Origin: Crassaminicella profunda
GTDB lineage: Bacteria; Bacillota; Clostridia; Peptostreptococcales; Thermotaleaceae
Direction of reading: 5' to 3'
Length of the DNA stretch: 64,000 nucleotides
Assembly: GCF_019884785.1 (NCBI RefSeq)
Contig: NZ_CP082326.1
Span: 1 to 64,000, forward strand
Below, in pieces: positions 1 to 7,646 of this stretch. The translations under genes were made by a program, and so were the position numbers. Within the stretch, counting starts at the first letter, position 1. Each line of letters starts with the position of its first letter. A model generated the notes under the pieces. The model did no database searches. It was not told where the DNA came from and worked only from the letters and a program-made list of their open reading frames with translations.

Positions 1-1080
1 ATGACTAAAAAAATAAATGTAGCTATTGTATTTGGTAGTAAATCAGGAGAGCATGAAATATCCCTTATGTCTGCAACATCAGTGATGAATGCTATAGATA
101 AAGAAAAATATAATGTACTTCCTATAGGGATTACAAAGGAAGGCCAGTGGATGATTTATAATGGGCCCACCCAAAATATAGAAACAGGAGAATGGGAAAA
201 AATCGCAAAAAAAGAATCTAAAGAAAATCCTAATAATAGGGTTTCTGTCATTCCATTAAGTGGAGAGGTTAAGAAAATTTCTGATATGGTAGATGTAGTT
301 TTTCCAGTACTTCATGGACCTTTTGGAGAAGATGGAACCATTCAAGGATTGCTAGAAATGATAGATGTTCCTTATGTAGGAGCAGGAGTATTAGCTTCTG
401 CAGTAGGGATGGATAAGGTCTATACGAAGAAGGTTTTTGAACATGAAGGATTACCTGTAGGAAATTATATGACTATTATGAGAAGCAAGTTTAGAGAAAA
501 TCAACAAGAGATCATTGATAGGGTTGAAAAAGAATTTGAATATCCAGTTTTTTTAAAACCTGCAAATTTAGGATCAAGTGTAGGAATCAGCAAAGCTCAC
601 AATAGAGAAGAATTGATCAAAGGGATAAAAAAAGCAGCGGAACATGATAGGAAAGTAGTGTTAGAAGCATTTATTAAAGGAAGAGAAATTGAATGTGCAG
701 TTCTTGGAAATGAGGAGGCAGAGGCGTCTATTGTAGGTGAAATTTTACCTTCCCATGAATTTTATGATTATAACGCAAAATATTTTGATGATGGAAAATC
801 TAAAATAGTTATTCCTGCAAGTATTCCTAAAGATAAAGCAGAGGAAATTAGAGAAATGGCTGTAAAGGCTTATAAGTCCATTGATTGTTCAGGACTTGCA
901 AGAGTTGACTTTTTCTTAGAGGAAGATACAATGAAGGTATATATTAATGAAGTAAATACAATGCCAGGATTTACAAAATACAGTATGTATCCTTTATTAT
1001 GGGAACAAACAGGACTTTCTTATAGTATGTTAATTGATCGACTCATTACCTTAGCATTAGAAAGATATAAAGAAAAATAA
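1..1080 (+). CDS. ddl: D-alanine--D-alanine ligase
   Basis: This cytoplasmic ATP-grasp enzyme joins two D-alanines for peptidoglycan precursor synthesis. The 359-residue length fits the family. Visible motifs are EHEIS near residue 17 for substrate binding, HGPFGEDG near 105, GSSVGISKA near 191 and the ATP/Mg site NEVNTMPGFT near 316. The omega-loop EFYDYNAKY carries the tyrosine typical of D-Ala-D-Ala ligases rather than the residues of D-Lac or D-Ser ligases. The ATG is the first base of the window, so the upstream RBS and promoter cannot be seen. It is followed 15 bp later by a DUF1934 gene, probably in one transcription unit. Confidence 0.95.
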   Translation: MTKKINVAIVFGSKSGEHEISLMSATSVMNAIDKEKYNVLPIGITKEGQWMIYNGPTQNIETGEWEKIAKKESKENPNNRVSVIPLSGEVKKISDMVDVVFPVLHGPFGEDGTIQGLLEMIDVPYVGAGVLASAVGMDKVYTKKVFEHEGLPVGNYMTIMRSKFRENQQEIIDRVEKEFEYPVFLKPANLGSSVGISKAHNREELIKGIKKAAEHDRKVVLEAFIKGREIECAVLGNEEAEASIVGEILPSHEFYDYNAKYFDDGKSKIVIPASIPKDKAEEIREMAVKAYKSIDCSGLARVDFFLEEDTMKVYINEVNTMPGFTKYSMYPLLWEQTGLSYSMLIDRLITLALERYKEK

Positions 1081-1095
1081 GAACGAGGTGCATGA

Positions 1096-1512
1096 ATGAA
1101 AAATGTAATGTTGAAAATAGAAGGGCTACAATCAAGTATAGATGGAGAAGAGAATACAATTGAATTAGTAACAGAAGGGAAACTATATAAAAAAGGAAAT
1201 GCTGTATACTTAGTATATGAAGAATCTGAAATCTCAGGAATGAAGGGTTGCACCACTACTGTTAAGGTAGTAGAGGATAAAATATCTATGAAAAGATTTG
1301 GAAAATCAAAATCAGAAATCATTTTTGAAAAGGGTAAACGATATAATACAAATTACCATACCCCTTATGGAACTTTTGATATGGAAGTATTAACAAAGGA
1401 TATGAGCTATAGCATTACAGATGAGTACAAAGGGGATATTCATATAGAATATTTTGTAAACCTTGAGGGTTTAGTAGAAAGTACCAATCAATTGCGCATA
1501 AAGATTATGTAA
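1096..1512 (+). CDS. DUF1934 (YwiB-like) beta-barrel protein
   Basis: This 138-residue protein matches the DUF1934/YwiB family, small calycin-like beta-barrels of unknown function. Features I recognise are the alternating beta pattern, the sequence YEESEISGMKGCTTT near residue 40 and the phrase YNTNYHTPYGTFDMEVLT near 80. It has no signal peptide and should be cytoplasmic. In many Firmicutes this gene lies directly before argS; here the next gene, 21 bp downstream, is an ArgRS derivative lacking its catalytic core. An AACGAGGTG ribosome-binding site sits just before the ATG. The family call is firm but the function is unknown. Confidence 0.85.
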   Translation: MKNVMLKIEGLQSSIDGEENTIELVTEGKLYKKGNAVYLVYEESEISGMKGCTTTVKVVEDKISMKRFGKSKSEIIFEKGKRYNTNYHTPYGTFDMEVLTKDMSYSITDEYKGDIHIEYFVNLEGLVESTNQLRIKIM

Positions 1513-1533
1513 AAGATAAAGAGAGTTGTAGAT

Positions 1534-2313
1534 ATGGAAAATAAAATAAAAACAGAAATACAAAAGATCATTAAAGAAGTGCTGAAGAATTCTTTTAAAT
1601 ATGAAATAGAGATAGATGCTATTGAAGTAGTAGAACCTAAAAAGGATGAACATGGAGATTATACAACCAATATAGCTTTAAAGCTTGCTAAAATTCTTAA
1701 GAAAAACCCCATGAATTTAGCTAGTGAGATGATCAATCAAATAAAAAGTGATTATGATGTATTTGAAAAAGTAGAATTTGTTCATCCTGGATTCATGAAT
1801 TTTTTCTTTAAACCTTATGTTTTTTGTGAACTTTTAGGATTTGAAGAAGAAGAGATGATGTTAAACAAAAAACTTTTAAAGAAGTTACTTGAAAAGTATT
1901 CTTTAAAAGAAGCACTTGAAGTGGATGGTTTAAAGGAAATAGAATCCGTACAATATACACATAGTAGGATTTGTTCCATCATGAAAATCTTTGAAGAGGA
2001 AGGGAGCGTTATACAAAATCTTCAAAAAGAAAATTTTCATGTAAAGATGAGTCATCTTGAAAAAAAAATGATAAAAAAAATCATGGACTATCCAATCGTT
2101 GTGAAAAAATCAATATTATCGCAAAAACCAGAGATGCTGATACAATATATATTTGAACTAAATGCTTTTTTCTTTAAATTTCATGAAAAAATTCTTTTTA
2201 GAAAGCTTGACAAACAAAAATTGTATGTTACCCTAAAAATAATAGACAATATAAGGAAAATCATAAAAAATTTATTGGATGTTTTTTCTATAGAAGCACC
2301 AGAAAAAATGTAA
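1534..2313 (+). CDS. Arginyl-tRNA synthetase-like protein lacking the catalytic domain
   Basis: The 259 residues contain the ArgRS N-terminal additional domain (about 1-95, with KDEHGDYTTNIALKLAK and the helix ending HPGFMNFFF) and the C-terminal DALR anticodon-binding domain (about 140-259, beginning VQYTHSRICSI and ending IEAPEKM, as intact ArgRS ends). The Rossmann catalytic domain with its HIGH and KMSKS-type signatures is absent, replaced by about 45 residues of lysine-rich helix. Intact ArgRS is about 550 residues. The frame is open throughout, has a normal start and follows DUF1934, the usual argS position. It cannot charge tRNA by the known mechanism. It may bind tRNA-Arg or a protein partner, or be a decaying duplicate. 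No intact argS is in this window. Confidence 0.8.
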   Translation: MENKIKTEIQKIIKEVLKNSFKYEIEIDAIEVVEPKKDEHGDYTTNIALKLAKILKKNPMNLASEMINQIKSDYDVFEKVEFVHPGFMNFFFKPYVFCELLGFEEEEMMLNKKLLKKLLEKYSLKEALEVDGLKEIESVQYTHSRICSIMKIFEEEGSVIQNLQKENFHVKMSHLEKKMIKKIMDYPIVVKKSILSQKPEMLIQYIFELNAFFFKFHEKILFRKLDKQKLYVTLKIIDNIRKIIKNLLDVFSIEAPEKM

Positions 2314-2356
2314 AAATAAGAGCAGCGAAAGCTGCCTTTGTTTTGAGAAAAGTGAC

Positions 2357-2390
2357 GAAAATCTGGCATGTGGTGATGAAAAATTGGCAT
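2357..2390 (+). promoter_or_regulatory. Paired direct repeats upstream of the sigma-54 activator gene
   Basis: Two near-identical sites, GAAAATCTGGCAT (2357-2369) and GAAAAATTGGCAT (2378-2390), start exactly 21 bp apart, two helical turns. They end just before the ribosome-binding site GGAGGTGG of the activator gene. A third copy, GAAAATTTGGCAT, lies at 3813-3825 upstream of the kdd promoter. I infer binding sites for the activator itself, with the pair here allowing autoregulation. Confidence 0.45.
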
Positions 2391-2404
2391 TGGGAGGTGG
2401 AAAT

Positions 2405-3814
2405 TTGGAAATGATTTTTTCGCAGAAAAATGTAGAAAAAATATTAGACCATGTGGAAGAAGGCATACAGATTATTGACGGAAGAGGACGAATCGTGTAT
2501 TTTAATAGGGCTGCAGCAGAACATGAGGAAATCAAAAGGGAAGAGGCAGTAGGGAAATATATTTTAGATGTTTATCCTTCTTTAGACCCAGAAACAAGTA
2601 CTCTCCTTCGGGCCATTGAAAAGGGTGCTCCTACCTTTGATATCCAACAGACCTTTTTAAACTACAAAGGAAAAAAAATCACAACAATTAATTCATCTTT
2701 TGCTATAAAAGCAAGGGATAAAATTGTTGGAGCTATTGAAATATCTAAGAATATTACAGATGTAAAGGAATTATCAGAAAGAGTAGTAGCCTTGCAAGAA
2801 CAGTTAATAGACAAGAAAAAAGGAAATAAAAGCAATAAAAATGGAGATTCTGCCAAATTTGCATTTTTTGATATTATCGGGAGAAGCAAAGAAATTGTAA
2901 AAGTAAAGGGAATGGCTATGAAAGCTGCACAAACAGCTTCTCCAGTCCTTGTTTATGGAGAAACAGGAACAGGGAAAGAATTATTTGTACATGCCCTTCA
3001 TACAGCTAGTTGTAGAAGGAATAAACCTTTTATTGCACAAAATTGTGGAGCATTACCAGCAGCATTATTAGAAAGTATACTATTTGGAACTGTAAAGGGA
3101 AGCTTTACAGGAGCTGATAATCGTGCAGGATTGTTTGAATTAGCTAATGGAGGAACCCTCTTTTTAGATGAGATTAATTCTATGCCCCTAGAACTTCAGG
3201 TTAAACTTCTTCGTGTTCTTCAGGATGGGACAATTAGAAGAGTTGGGGATAGTAGAACAAGACAAGTAGATGTGAGAATTGTAGCGGCCAGTAATGAAGA
3301 TCCTTTAAGTGCTGTGGAAAATAAAAGGTTGAGGCGAGATCTTTATTATCGATTAAATGTTATCGCATTAAAATTGCCAGAACTTAAGGAGAGAAAAGGA
3401 GACATTCCAATCCTTATAAAGCATTTTATTGATAAATTTAATAAAAGATTGAATAAGGAAGTTTTAAAGGTATCTGATGAAGTGCTTCAGGCCTTTGAAA
3501 ACTATGATTGGCCTGGAAATGTAAGGGAATTAGAGCATGTGATTGAAGGGGCAATGAATTTGATGGATGAGAACATCATCACAATGGATTGTTTACCTGT
3601 TCATTTTGAGAGATTTAATAAAAGAAGCTTAAAGAAAGAGATAGACATACAAAATCTTTCTTTAAAGGAAGCATTGAAAAACCTTGAAATAGAGATTATT
3701 CAAAATGCTCTTAAAGAGGGAGATGGCAATATTAGCCATGCAGCGGATAAATTGCAGATTCCAAGGCAAACCCTTCAGTATAAAATTAAGAAGTACAAAA
3801 TAACTAAGTGCTGA
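2405..3814 (+). CDS. PAS-containing sigma-54-dependent transcriptional activator
   Basis: This is a bacterial enhancer-binding protein of 469 residues. An N-terminal PAS sensor (about 10-115) is followed by an AAA+ domain with Walker A GETGTGKE near 185, the sigma-54 contact loop GSFTGA near 232 (a variant of the usual GAFTGA) and Walker B GGTLFLDEI near 250. A Fis-type helix-turn-helix occupies the last 45 residues (NISHAADKLQIPRQTLQYKI). I prefer the TTG at 2405 because GGAGGTGG lies 4 bp before it; the upstream TTG at 2384 precedes that site, and ATG 2411 is an alternative. A -24/-12 promoter lies 165 bp beyond its stop, before kdd. It therefore most likely activates the lysine-fermentation operon. 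The PAS ligand is unknown. Confidence 0.9.
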   Translation: MEMIFSQKNVEKILDHVEEGIQIIDGRGRIVYFNRAAAEHEEIKREEAVGKYILDVYPSLDPETSTLLRAIEKGAPTFDIQQTFLNYKGKKITTINSSFAIKARDKIVGAIEISKNITDVKELSERVVALQEQLIDKKKGNKSNKNGDSAKFAFFDIIGRSKEIVKVKGMAMKAAQTASPVLVYGETGTGKELFVHALHTASCRRNKPFIAQNCGALPAALLESILFGTVKGSFTGADNRAGLFELANGGTLFLDEINSMPLELQVKLLRVLQDGTIRRVGDSRTRQVDVRIVAASNEDPLSAVENKRLRRDLYYRLNVIALKLPELKERKGDIPILIKHFIDKFNKRLNKEVLKVSDEVLQAFENYDWPGNVRELEHVIEGAMNLMDENIITMDCLPVHFERFNKRSLKKEIDIQNLSLKEALKNLEIEIIQNALKEGDGNISHAADKLQIPRQTLQYKIKKYKITKC

Positions 3815-3852
3815 AAATTTGGCATATGAAATGACAGCATTTGATATTTTTC
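3813..3852 (+). promoter_or_regulatory. Candidate upstream activating sequence for the kdd-kam promoter
   Basis: GAAAATTTGGCATATG (3813-3828) and CATTTGATATTTTTC (3838-3852) form an imperfect dyad starting at the activator's stop codon. The left arm repeats the two sites in front of the activator gene. It lies about 130-165 bp upstream of the -24/-12 promoter, a normal enhancer distance for sigma-54 activators. No binding data are available. Confidence 0.45.
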
Positions 3853-3911
3853 CTGTTTTTTATCTAAAAATATAGAAAACCTTTTCCAGGAATAAAAAAC
3901 ATGAAAGTCGC

Positions 3912-3950
3912 TAAACACTAGATAAAAAGCCACTTTTGTGTTTTTTTTTT
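3912..3950 (+). terminator. Possible terminator after the sigma-54 activator gene
   Basis: The arms AAACAC and GTGTTT enclose an inner AAAAG-CCA-CTTTT stem and are followed by a long T tract. An asymmetric internal loop weakens the stem, so the call is moderate. It would separate the activator transcript from the kdd promoter. Confidence 0.4.
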
Positions 3951-3978
3951 ATATTTTTTTGTTAAAATAAAAACGGAT

Positions 3979-3995
3979 TTGGCACGGTACTTGCT
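3979..3995 (+). promoter_or_regulatory. Sigma-54 (-24/-12) promoter of the lysine fermentation operon
   Basis: The sequence TTGGCAC-GGTAC-TTGCT matches the RpoN consensus with the invariant GG (3981-3982) and GC (3993-3994) exactly 10 bp apart. The predicted start near 4006 leaves a 65-nt leader before kdd. It is the only perfect -24/-12 element I found in the window. Confidence 0.88.
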
Positions 3996-4070
3996 TTTAT
4001 ATTTTGGCGTATACGATACAGCAGTATAAAATAAAATTACTAGATAAAAAATTATAAGGGGGAACTTACA

Positions 4071-5108
4071 ATGAAAAAAGGATGTCCTTACGGAACACAC
4101 AGAGTAATAGAGCCAAAAGGAGCTCTTCCACAACCAGCAACAAAAATTGACAATACAATGGAAATCTATGATAATGAGATTCTACTTAATGTACAAACAT
4201 TAAATGTTGACTCTGCAAGTTTTACACAAATCAAAAACCAAGCAGAAGGAGACGTAGAAAAAATTAAAGAAATCATGAAAGGTATTGTTGCTGAAAGAGG
4301 TAAGCATCAAAACCCTGTAACAGGTTCAGGTGGTATGTTAATCGGAACAGTTGAAAAAATTGGATCTGCACTTGAAGGAAAAACAGATCTTAAAGTTGGA
4401 GATAAAATTGCTACATTAGTATCTCTTTCATTAACTCCACTTCAAATAGATGAAATCGTAGAAGTAAGAAAAAATATTGACCAAGTTGACATTAAAGGTA
4501 AAGCAATATTATTTGAATCAGGAATTTATGCAGTACTTCCATCAGATATTCCAGAAAATCTTGCATTATCAGCACTTGATGTTGCAGGAGCACCAGCACA
4601 AACTGCTAAATTAGTTAAACCAGGAGATACAGTACTAATCATTGGTGGAGCTGGTAAATCAGGAATGTTATGTTGCTATGAAGCTAAGAGAAGAGCTGGC
4701 GTTACTGGTAAAGTAATCTGCTTAGCACACAGCCAAAAATCTTTAGATATTGCTAAAAGAGCAAATGTTGCAGATGTTTATATTACTGGAGATGCTACAA
4801 AACCAGTTGAAATCATGGAACAAATCAAAGAACTTACAGATGGAAAAATGGTTGATGTAACAATCAATAACGTAAACGTTCCAGATACTGAAATGGCAAG
4901 TGTTTTAGCTACTAAAAATGATGGAGTAATTTACTTCTTCAGTATGGCAACAAGCTTCACTAAAGCAGCACTTGGAGCTGAAGGTGTTGGTTCTGACGTT
5001 ACAATGATCGTTGGAAATGGATATACAAAAGGTCATGCAGAACAAACTCTTCAAATCATGAGAGAAAGTAAAGAAATAAGAGAAATCTACGAAGAATTAT
5101 ATGCATAA
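4071..5108 (+). CDS. kdd: L-erythro-3,5-diaminohexanoate dehydrogenase
   Basis: Kdd oxidatively deaminates L-erythro-3,5-diaminohexanoate to 5-amino-3-oxohexanoate with NAD(P)+ in anaerobic lysine fermentation. The 345-residue protein has the characteristic start KKGCPYGTHRVIEPKGALPQ and a Rossmann glycine motif IIGGAGKSGML near residue 190. The overall fold is that of a zinc-type alcohol dehydrogenase relative. A GGGGGAAC ribosome-binding site precedes the ATG. It is the first gene after the sigma-54 promoter. Its codons lean to C-ending forms (atc, aac, tac), as in kamA, kamD and kamE, suggesting high expression. The 180-bp gap to kamA holds two stem-loops. Confidence 0.95.
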   Translation: MKKGCPYGTHRVIEPKGALPQPATKIDNTMEIYDNEILLNVQTLNVDSASFTQIKNQAEGDVEKIKEIMKGIVAERGKHQNPVTGSGGMLIGTVEKIGSALEGKTDLKVGDKIATLVSLSLTPLQIDEIVEVRKNIDQVDIKGKAILFESGIYAVLPSDIPENLALSALDVAGAPAQTAKLVKPGDTVLIIGGAGKSGMLCCYEAKRRAGVTGKVICLAHSQKSLDIAKRANVADVYITGDATKPVEIMEQIKELTDGKMVDVTINNVNVPDTEMASVLATKNDGVIYFFSMATSFTKAALGAEGVGSDVTMIVGNGYTKGHAEQTLQIMRESKEIREIYEELYA

Positions 5109-5127
5109 AAAATATTAATAGTTGAGG

Positions 5128-5262
5128 GTTGACAGTTAGCAGTACATAGTGATAGACAGCTAACTGTTAACGGACAACTTAATATGGAAGATCTTCTTCA
5201 AGAAGATTGAAGGTGAAGTATAAAGTTTTTTTAGAATTTAGCAGTAAGAATATAACTGCTAA
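5128..5262 (+). repeat. Two stem-loops of the GTTAGCAGTTA family between kdd and kamA
   Basis: GTTGACAGTTAGC (5128-5140) pairs with GCTAACTGTTAAC (5159-5171) through 13 bp with one wobble. A second hairpin, TTAGCAGT (5238-5245) with ACTGCTAA (5255-5262), lies just before the kamA ribosome-binding site. Neither has a U tract, so neither is a standard terminator. Related stems occur at 6557-6580 and 9274-9331. I infer roles in mRNA processing or stability. Confidence 0.6.
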
Positions 5263-5287
5263 TCAAAATAAGGGGGCTTTTTAAAAG

Positions 5288-6541
5288 ATGAGAAATTACA
5301 AAGAAATCGAACTTTGGAAAGATGTAACAGAAGCACAGTGGAATGACTGGCAATGGCAAGTAAAAAACAGAATTACTACTGTAGAAGACTTAAAAAAAGT
5401 AATTAACATTACACCAGAAGAAGAAGAAGGAATCAGAGAATCATTAAAAACATTAAGAATGGGAATTACTCCATACTATGCATCATTAATGGATCCAGAT
5501 GATCCACATTGTCCAGTAAGAATGCAAGCAGTACCTACTCTTGCTGAAACACACAAAAGTGAAGCAGACATGGAAGACCCACTACATGAAGATACAGACT
5601 CTCCAACACCTGGACTTACTCATAGATATCCAGACAGAGTACTTCTTCTAATCACTGACATGTGCTCAATGTACTGCCGTCACTGTACAAGAAGAAGATT
5701 TGCAGGACAAAAAGATGATGCAATGCCTCTAGAAAGAATTGATAAGGCTATTGAATACATCAGAAATACTCCACAAGTAAGAGACGTATTATTATCAGGT
5801 GGAGACTGCTTACTTGTAAGTGATGAAACATTAGAATATATCATCAAAAAATTAAGAGAGATCCCACACGTAGAAATCGTAAGATTAGGATCAAGAACTC
5901 CTGTTGTATTACCACAAAGAATTACACCAGAATTAGTAAATATGCTTAAAAAATATCATCCAGTTTGGTTAAATACACACTTTAATCACTCAAAAGAAAT
6001 GACACCTACAGCAGCAAAAGCCTGTCAATTACTTGCAGATGCTGGTGTTCCACTAGGAAACCAATCAGTACTTTTAAGAGGAGTAAATGATTGCGTTCAT
6101 ATCATGAGAGATTTAATGCATAATCTTGTTAAAAACAGAGTAAGACCATACTACATCTATCAATGTGACCTTTCAATGGGTATTGAGCACTTCAGAACTC
6201 CAGTTTCTAAAGGTATCGAAATCATTGAAGGATTAAGAGGTCATACTTCTGGATATGCAGTACCAACATTTGTTGTTGACGCTCCAGGAGGCGGTGGAAA
6301 AACTCCAGTAATGCCTCAATATGTAGTTTCTCAATCTCCACATAGAGTAGTACTTAGAAACTTTGAAGGTGTTGTAACTACTTATACTGAGCCTACTCCA
6401 TACGAAGACAAGTGCAACTGTCCAGTATGTAAAGGTGAAAAAGCACATAAAATTACTGGTGTTGGTGGACTTCTACAAGGAAATCAAGTAGCACTTGAGC
6501 CAACAGACCTTGCAAGAAGAGACAGAGGCCATCACGAGTAG
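5288..6541 (+). CDS. kamA: L-lysine 2,3-aminomutase
   Basis: KamA is the radical-SAM, PLP-dependent enzyme that converts L-lysine to L-beta-lysine, the first step of the fermentation. The 417-residue protein has the [4Fe-4S] cluster motif C126-SMY-C130-RH-C133 and the PLP-binding lysine K338 in DAPGGGGKTPVMP. Both are offset by one from the well-studied Clostridium subterminale numbering. The C-terminal cysteines in CNCPVCKG (about residue 376) fit the zinc-binding tail of clostridial LAM. It follows kdd by 179 bp and shares its rich codon use. The start ATG follows AAGGGGGC. Sure of the assignment. Confidence 0.98.
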   Translation: MRNYKEIELWKDVTEAQWNDWQWQVKNRITTVEDLKKVINITPEEEEGIRESLKTLRMGITPYYASLMDPDDPHCPVRMQAVPTLAETHKSEADMEDPLHEDTDSPTPGLTHRYPDRVLLLITDMCSMYCRHCTRRRFAGQKDDAMPLERIDKAIEYIRNTPQVRDVLLSGGDCLLVSDETLEYIIKKLREIPHVEIVRLGSRTPVVLPQRITPELVNMLKKYHPVWLNTHFNHSKEMTPTAAKACQLLADAGVPLGNQSVLLRGVNDCVHIMRDLMHNLVKNRVRPYYIYQCDLSMGIEHFRTPVSKGIEIIEGLRGHTSGYAVPTFVVDAPGGGGKTPVMPQYVVSQSPHRVVLRNFEGVVTTYTEPTPYEDKCNCPVCKGEKAHKITGVGGLLQGNQVALEPTDLARRDRGHHE

Positions 6542-6550
6542 AAAATAAAA

Positions 6551-6584
6551 GTTAGTGGCTAGTGGATTTTCTGCTAGCCCTAAT
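6551..6584 (+). repeat. Stem-loop between kamA and kamB
   Basis: GGCTAGTGG (6557-6565) folds on CTGCTAGCC (6571-6579) with a five-base loop and two wobble pairs, and flanking TTAG and CTAA can extend the stem. It belongs to the same sequence family as the hairpins at 5128-5262 and 9274-9331. There is no U tract, so it probably does not fully stop transcription. Confidence 0.5.
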
Positions 6585-6609
6585 ATAAGGTTTTCAAGGG
6601 GGAAATTTT

Positions 6610-7644
6610 ATGCAGCTAATGGACGCAATACAAGATAACTATAAAATCGTTTCTGTTGTAGGAATGGCAAAAAATGCTGGAAAGACAGTAACGTTAAATC
6701 AATTGATTGATGAAGCAATGGAAAGAGATATTCGAATTGGGATTACCTCCACAGGTAGGGACGGAGAAAATCAAGATCTTGTCACAAACACTGAAAAACC
6801 TATGATTTATGTAGATGAGGGAACTTTGATTGCAACTACAGAGGGGACATTTAAATATACAGAGGCAAAACTTGAAATATTGGAAGTAACCAATATAAAC
6901 ACATCAATGGGAAAAATCGTCATTGTAAAGGCTAAAACCTCTGGATATGTACAGATTGCAGGTCCAAATACTAATCGTGAAATAAAAATAGTGTGTGATA
7001 AACTTTTAACATATGGAGCGAATTTAGTAATTGTAGATGGTGCCCTTGATCGTATTTCGTCAGCTTCGCCATCCGTAACGGAGGCAACGATCCTTGCTAC
7101 AGGAGCAGTGCTGAGTCGTGATATGAATAAGGTCATTGAAAAAACCATGCATCAGGTACAGTTATTTTCTTTGCCACAAGTAAAGAATGACAAGATCAAA
7201 AATATAGCCAGTGTGGTTATAGAAGAAAAAGGCTATTGCGTCATTGATGAAAATGATGAGATGGTGCCTATAGAGATTAAAACGGCCTTAAATAGTGGAG
7301 AAATCATTGGAAGTGCCATAAAAGATAACACAAAATATGTGGTTATTGGAGGTTCTTTAGTAACGAATACTTTAAAAAAGATTGTTGAGTCAACTAGGAA
7401 ATATAAAAATGTTATTTTTATTGTGAAGGATGCTACAAAAATATTTATTTCCTCAAAAGATTGGATGTTTTTAAAAAAGGTGGGCATTCAAGTTGAGGTA
7501 GTAGATAAAATGAAGCCATTAGCTGTAACTGTGAACCCTTATGCACCTCAAGGATATTATTATCAACCAGAGGAATTTTTAACAGCTATGAAGAAATTCT
7601 TAGGTCCTATTCCTGTTTTCGATGTAGTGTTAGGTGGTGAATAA
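6610..7644 (+). CDS. kamB: Lysine 5,6-aminomutase reactivase subunit KamB
   Basis: KamB-type proteins, with KamC, are annotated elsewhere as reactivating the B12-dependent lysine 5,6-aminomutase, probably by exchanging damaged cobalamin. The 344-residue protein begins with a P-loop, GMAKNAGKT at residues 18-26, and has a Rossmann-like stretch LVIVDGALDRISSASPSV near 140. No membrane segment or signal peptide is seen. The RBS AAGGGGGAAA precedes the ATG, and the stop is 2 bp before kamC, implying translational coupling. Codon use is ordinary, unlike kdd, kamA and kamDE, as expected for a low-level chaperone. The name rests mainly on gene order and the P-loop. Confidence 0.85.
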   Translation: MQLMDAIQDNYKIVSVVGMAKNAGKTVTLNQLIDEAMERDIRIGITSTGRDGENQDLVTNTEKPMIYVDEGTLIATTEGTFKYTEAKLEILEVTNINTSMGKIVIVKAKTSGYVQIAGPNTNREIKIVCDKLLTYGANLVIVDGALDRISSASPSVTEATILATGAVLSRDMNKVIEKTMHQVQLFSLPQVKNDKIKNIASVVIEEKGYCVIDENDEMVPIEIKTALNSGEIIGSAIKDNTKYVVIGGSLVTNTLKKIVESTRKYKNVIFIVKDATKIFISSKDWMFLKKVGIQVEVVDKMKPLAVTVNPYAPQGYYYQPEEFLTAMKKFLGPIPVFDVVLGGE

Positions 7645-7646
7645 AC

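Noticed and set aside
1534-2313. Plain argS or a simple frameshifted argS
   Set aside because: The frame is intact and both terminal domains are present, but the catalytic core is missing entirely; it is a domain deletion, not a frameshift.
2384-3828. TTGGCAT copies at 2384 and 3819 as extra sigma-54 promoters
   Set aside because: The required GC ten bases after the GG is missing in each; they fit repeated binding sites better.
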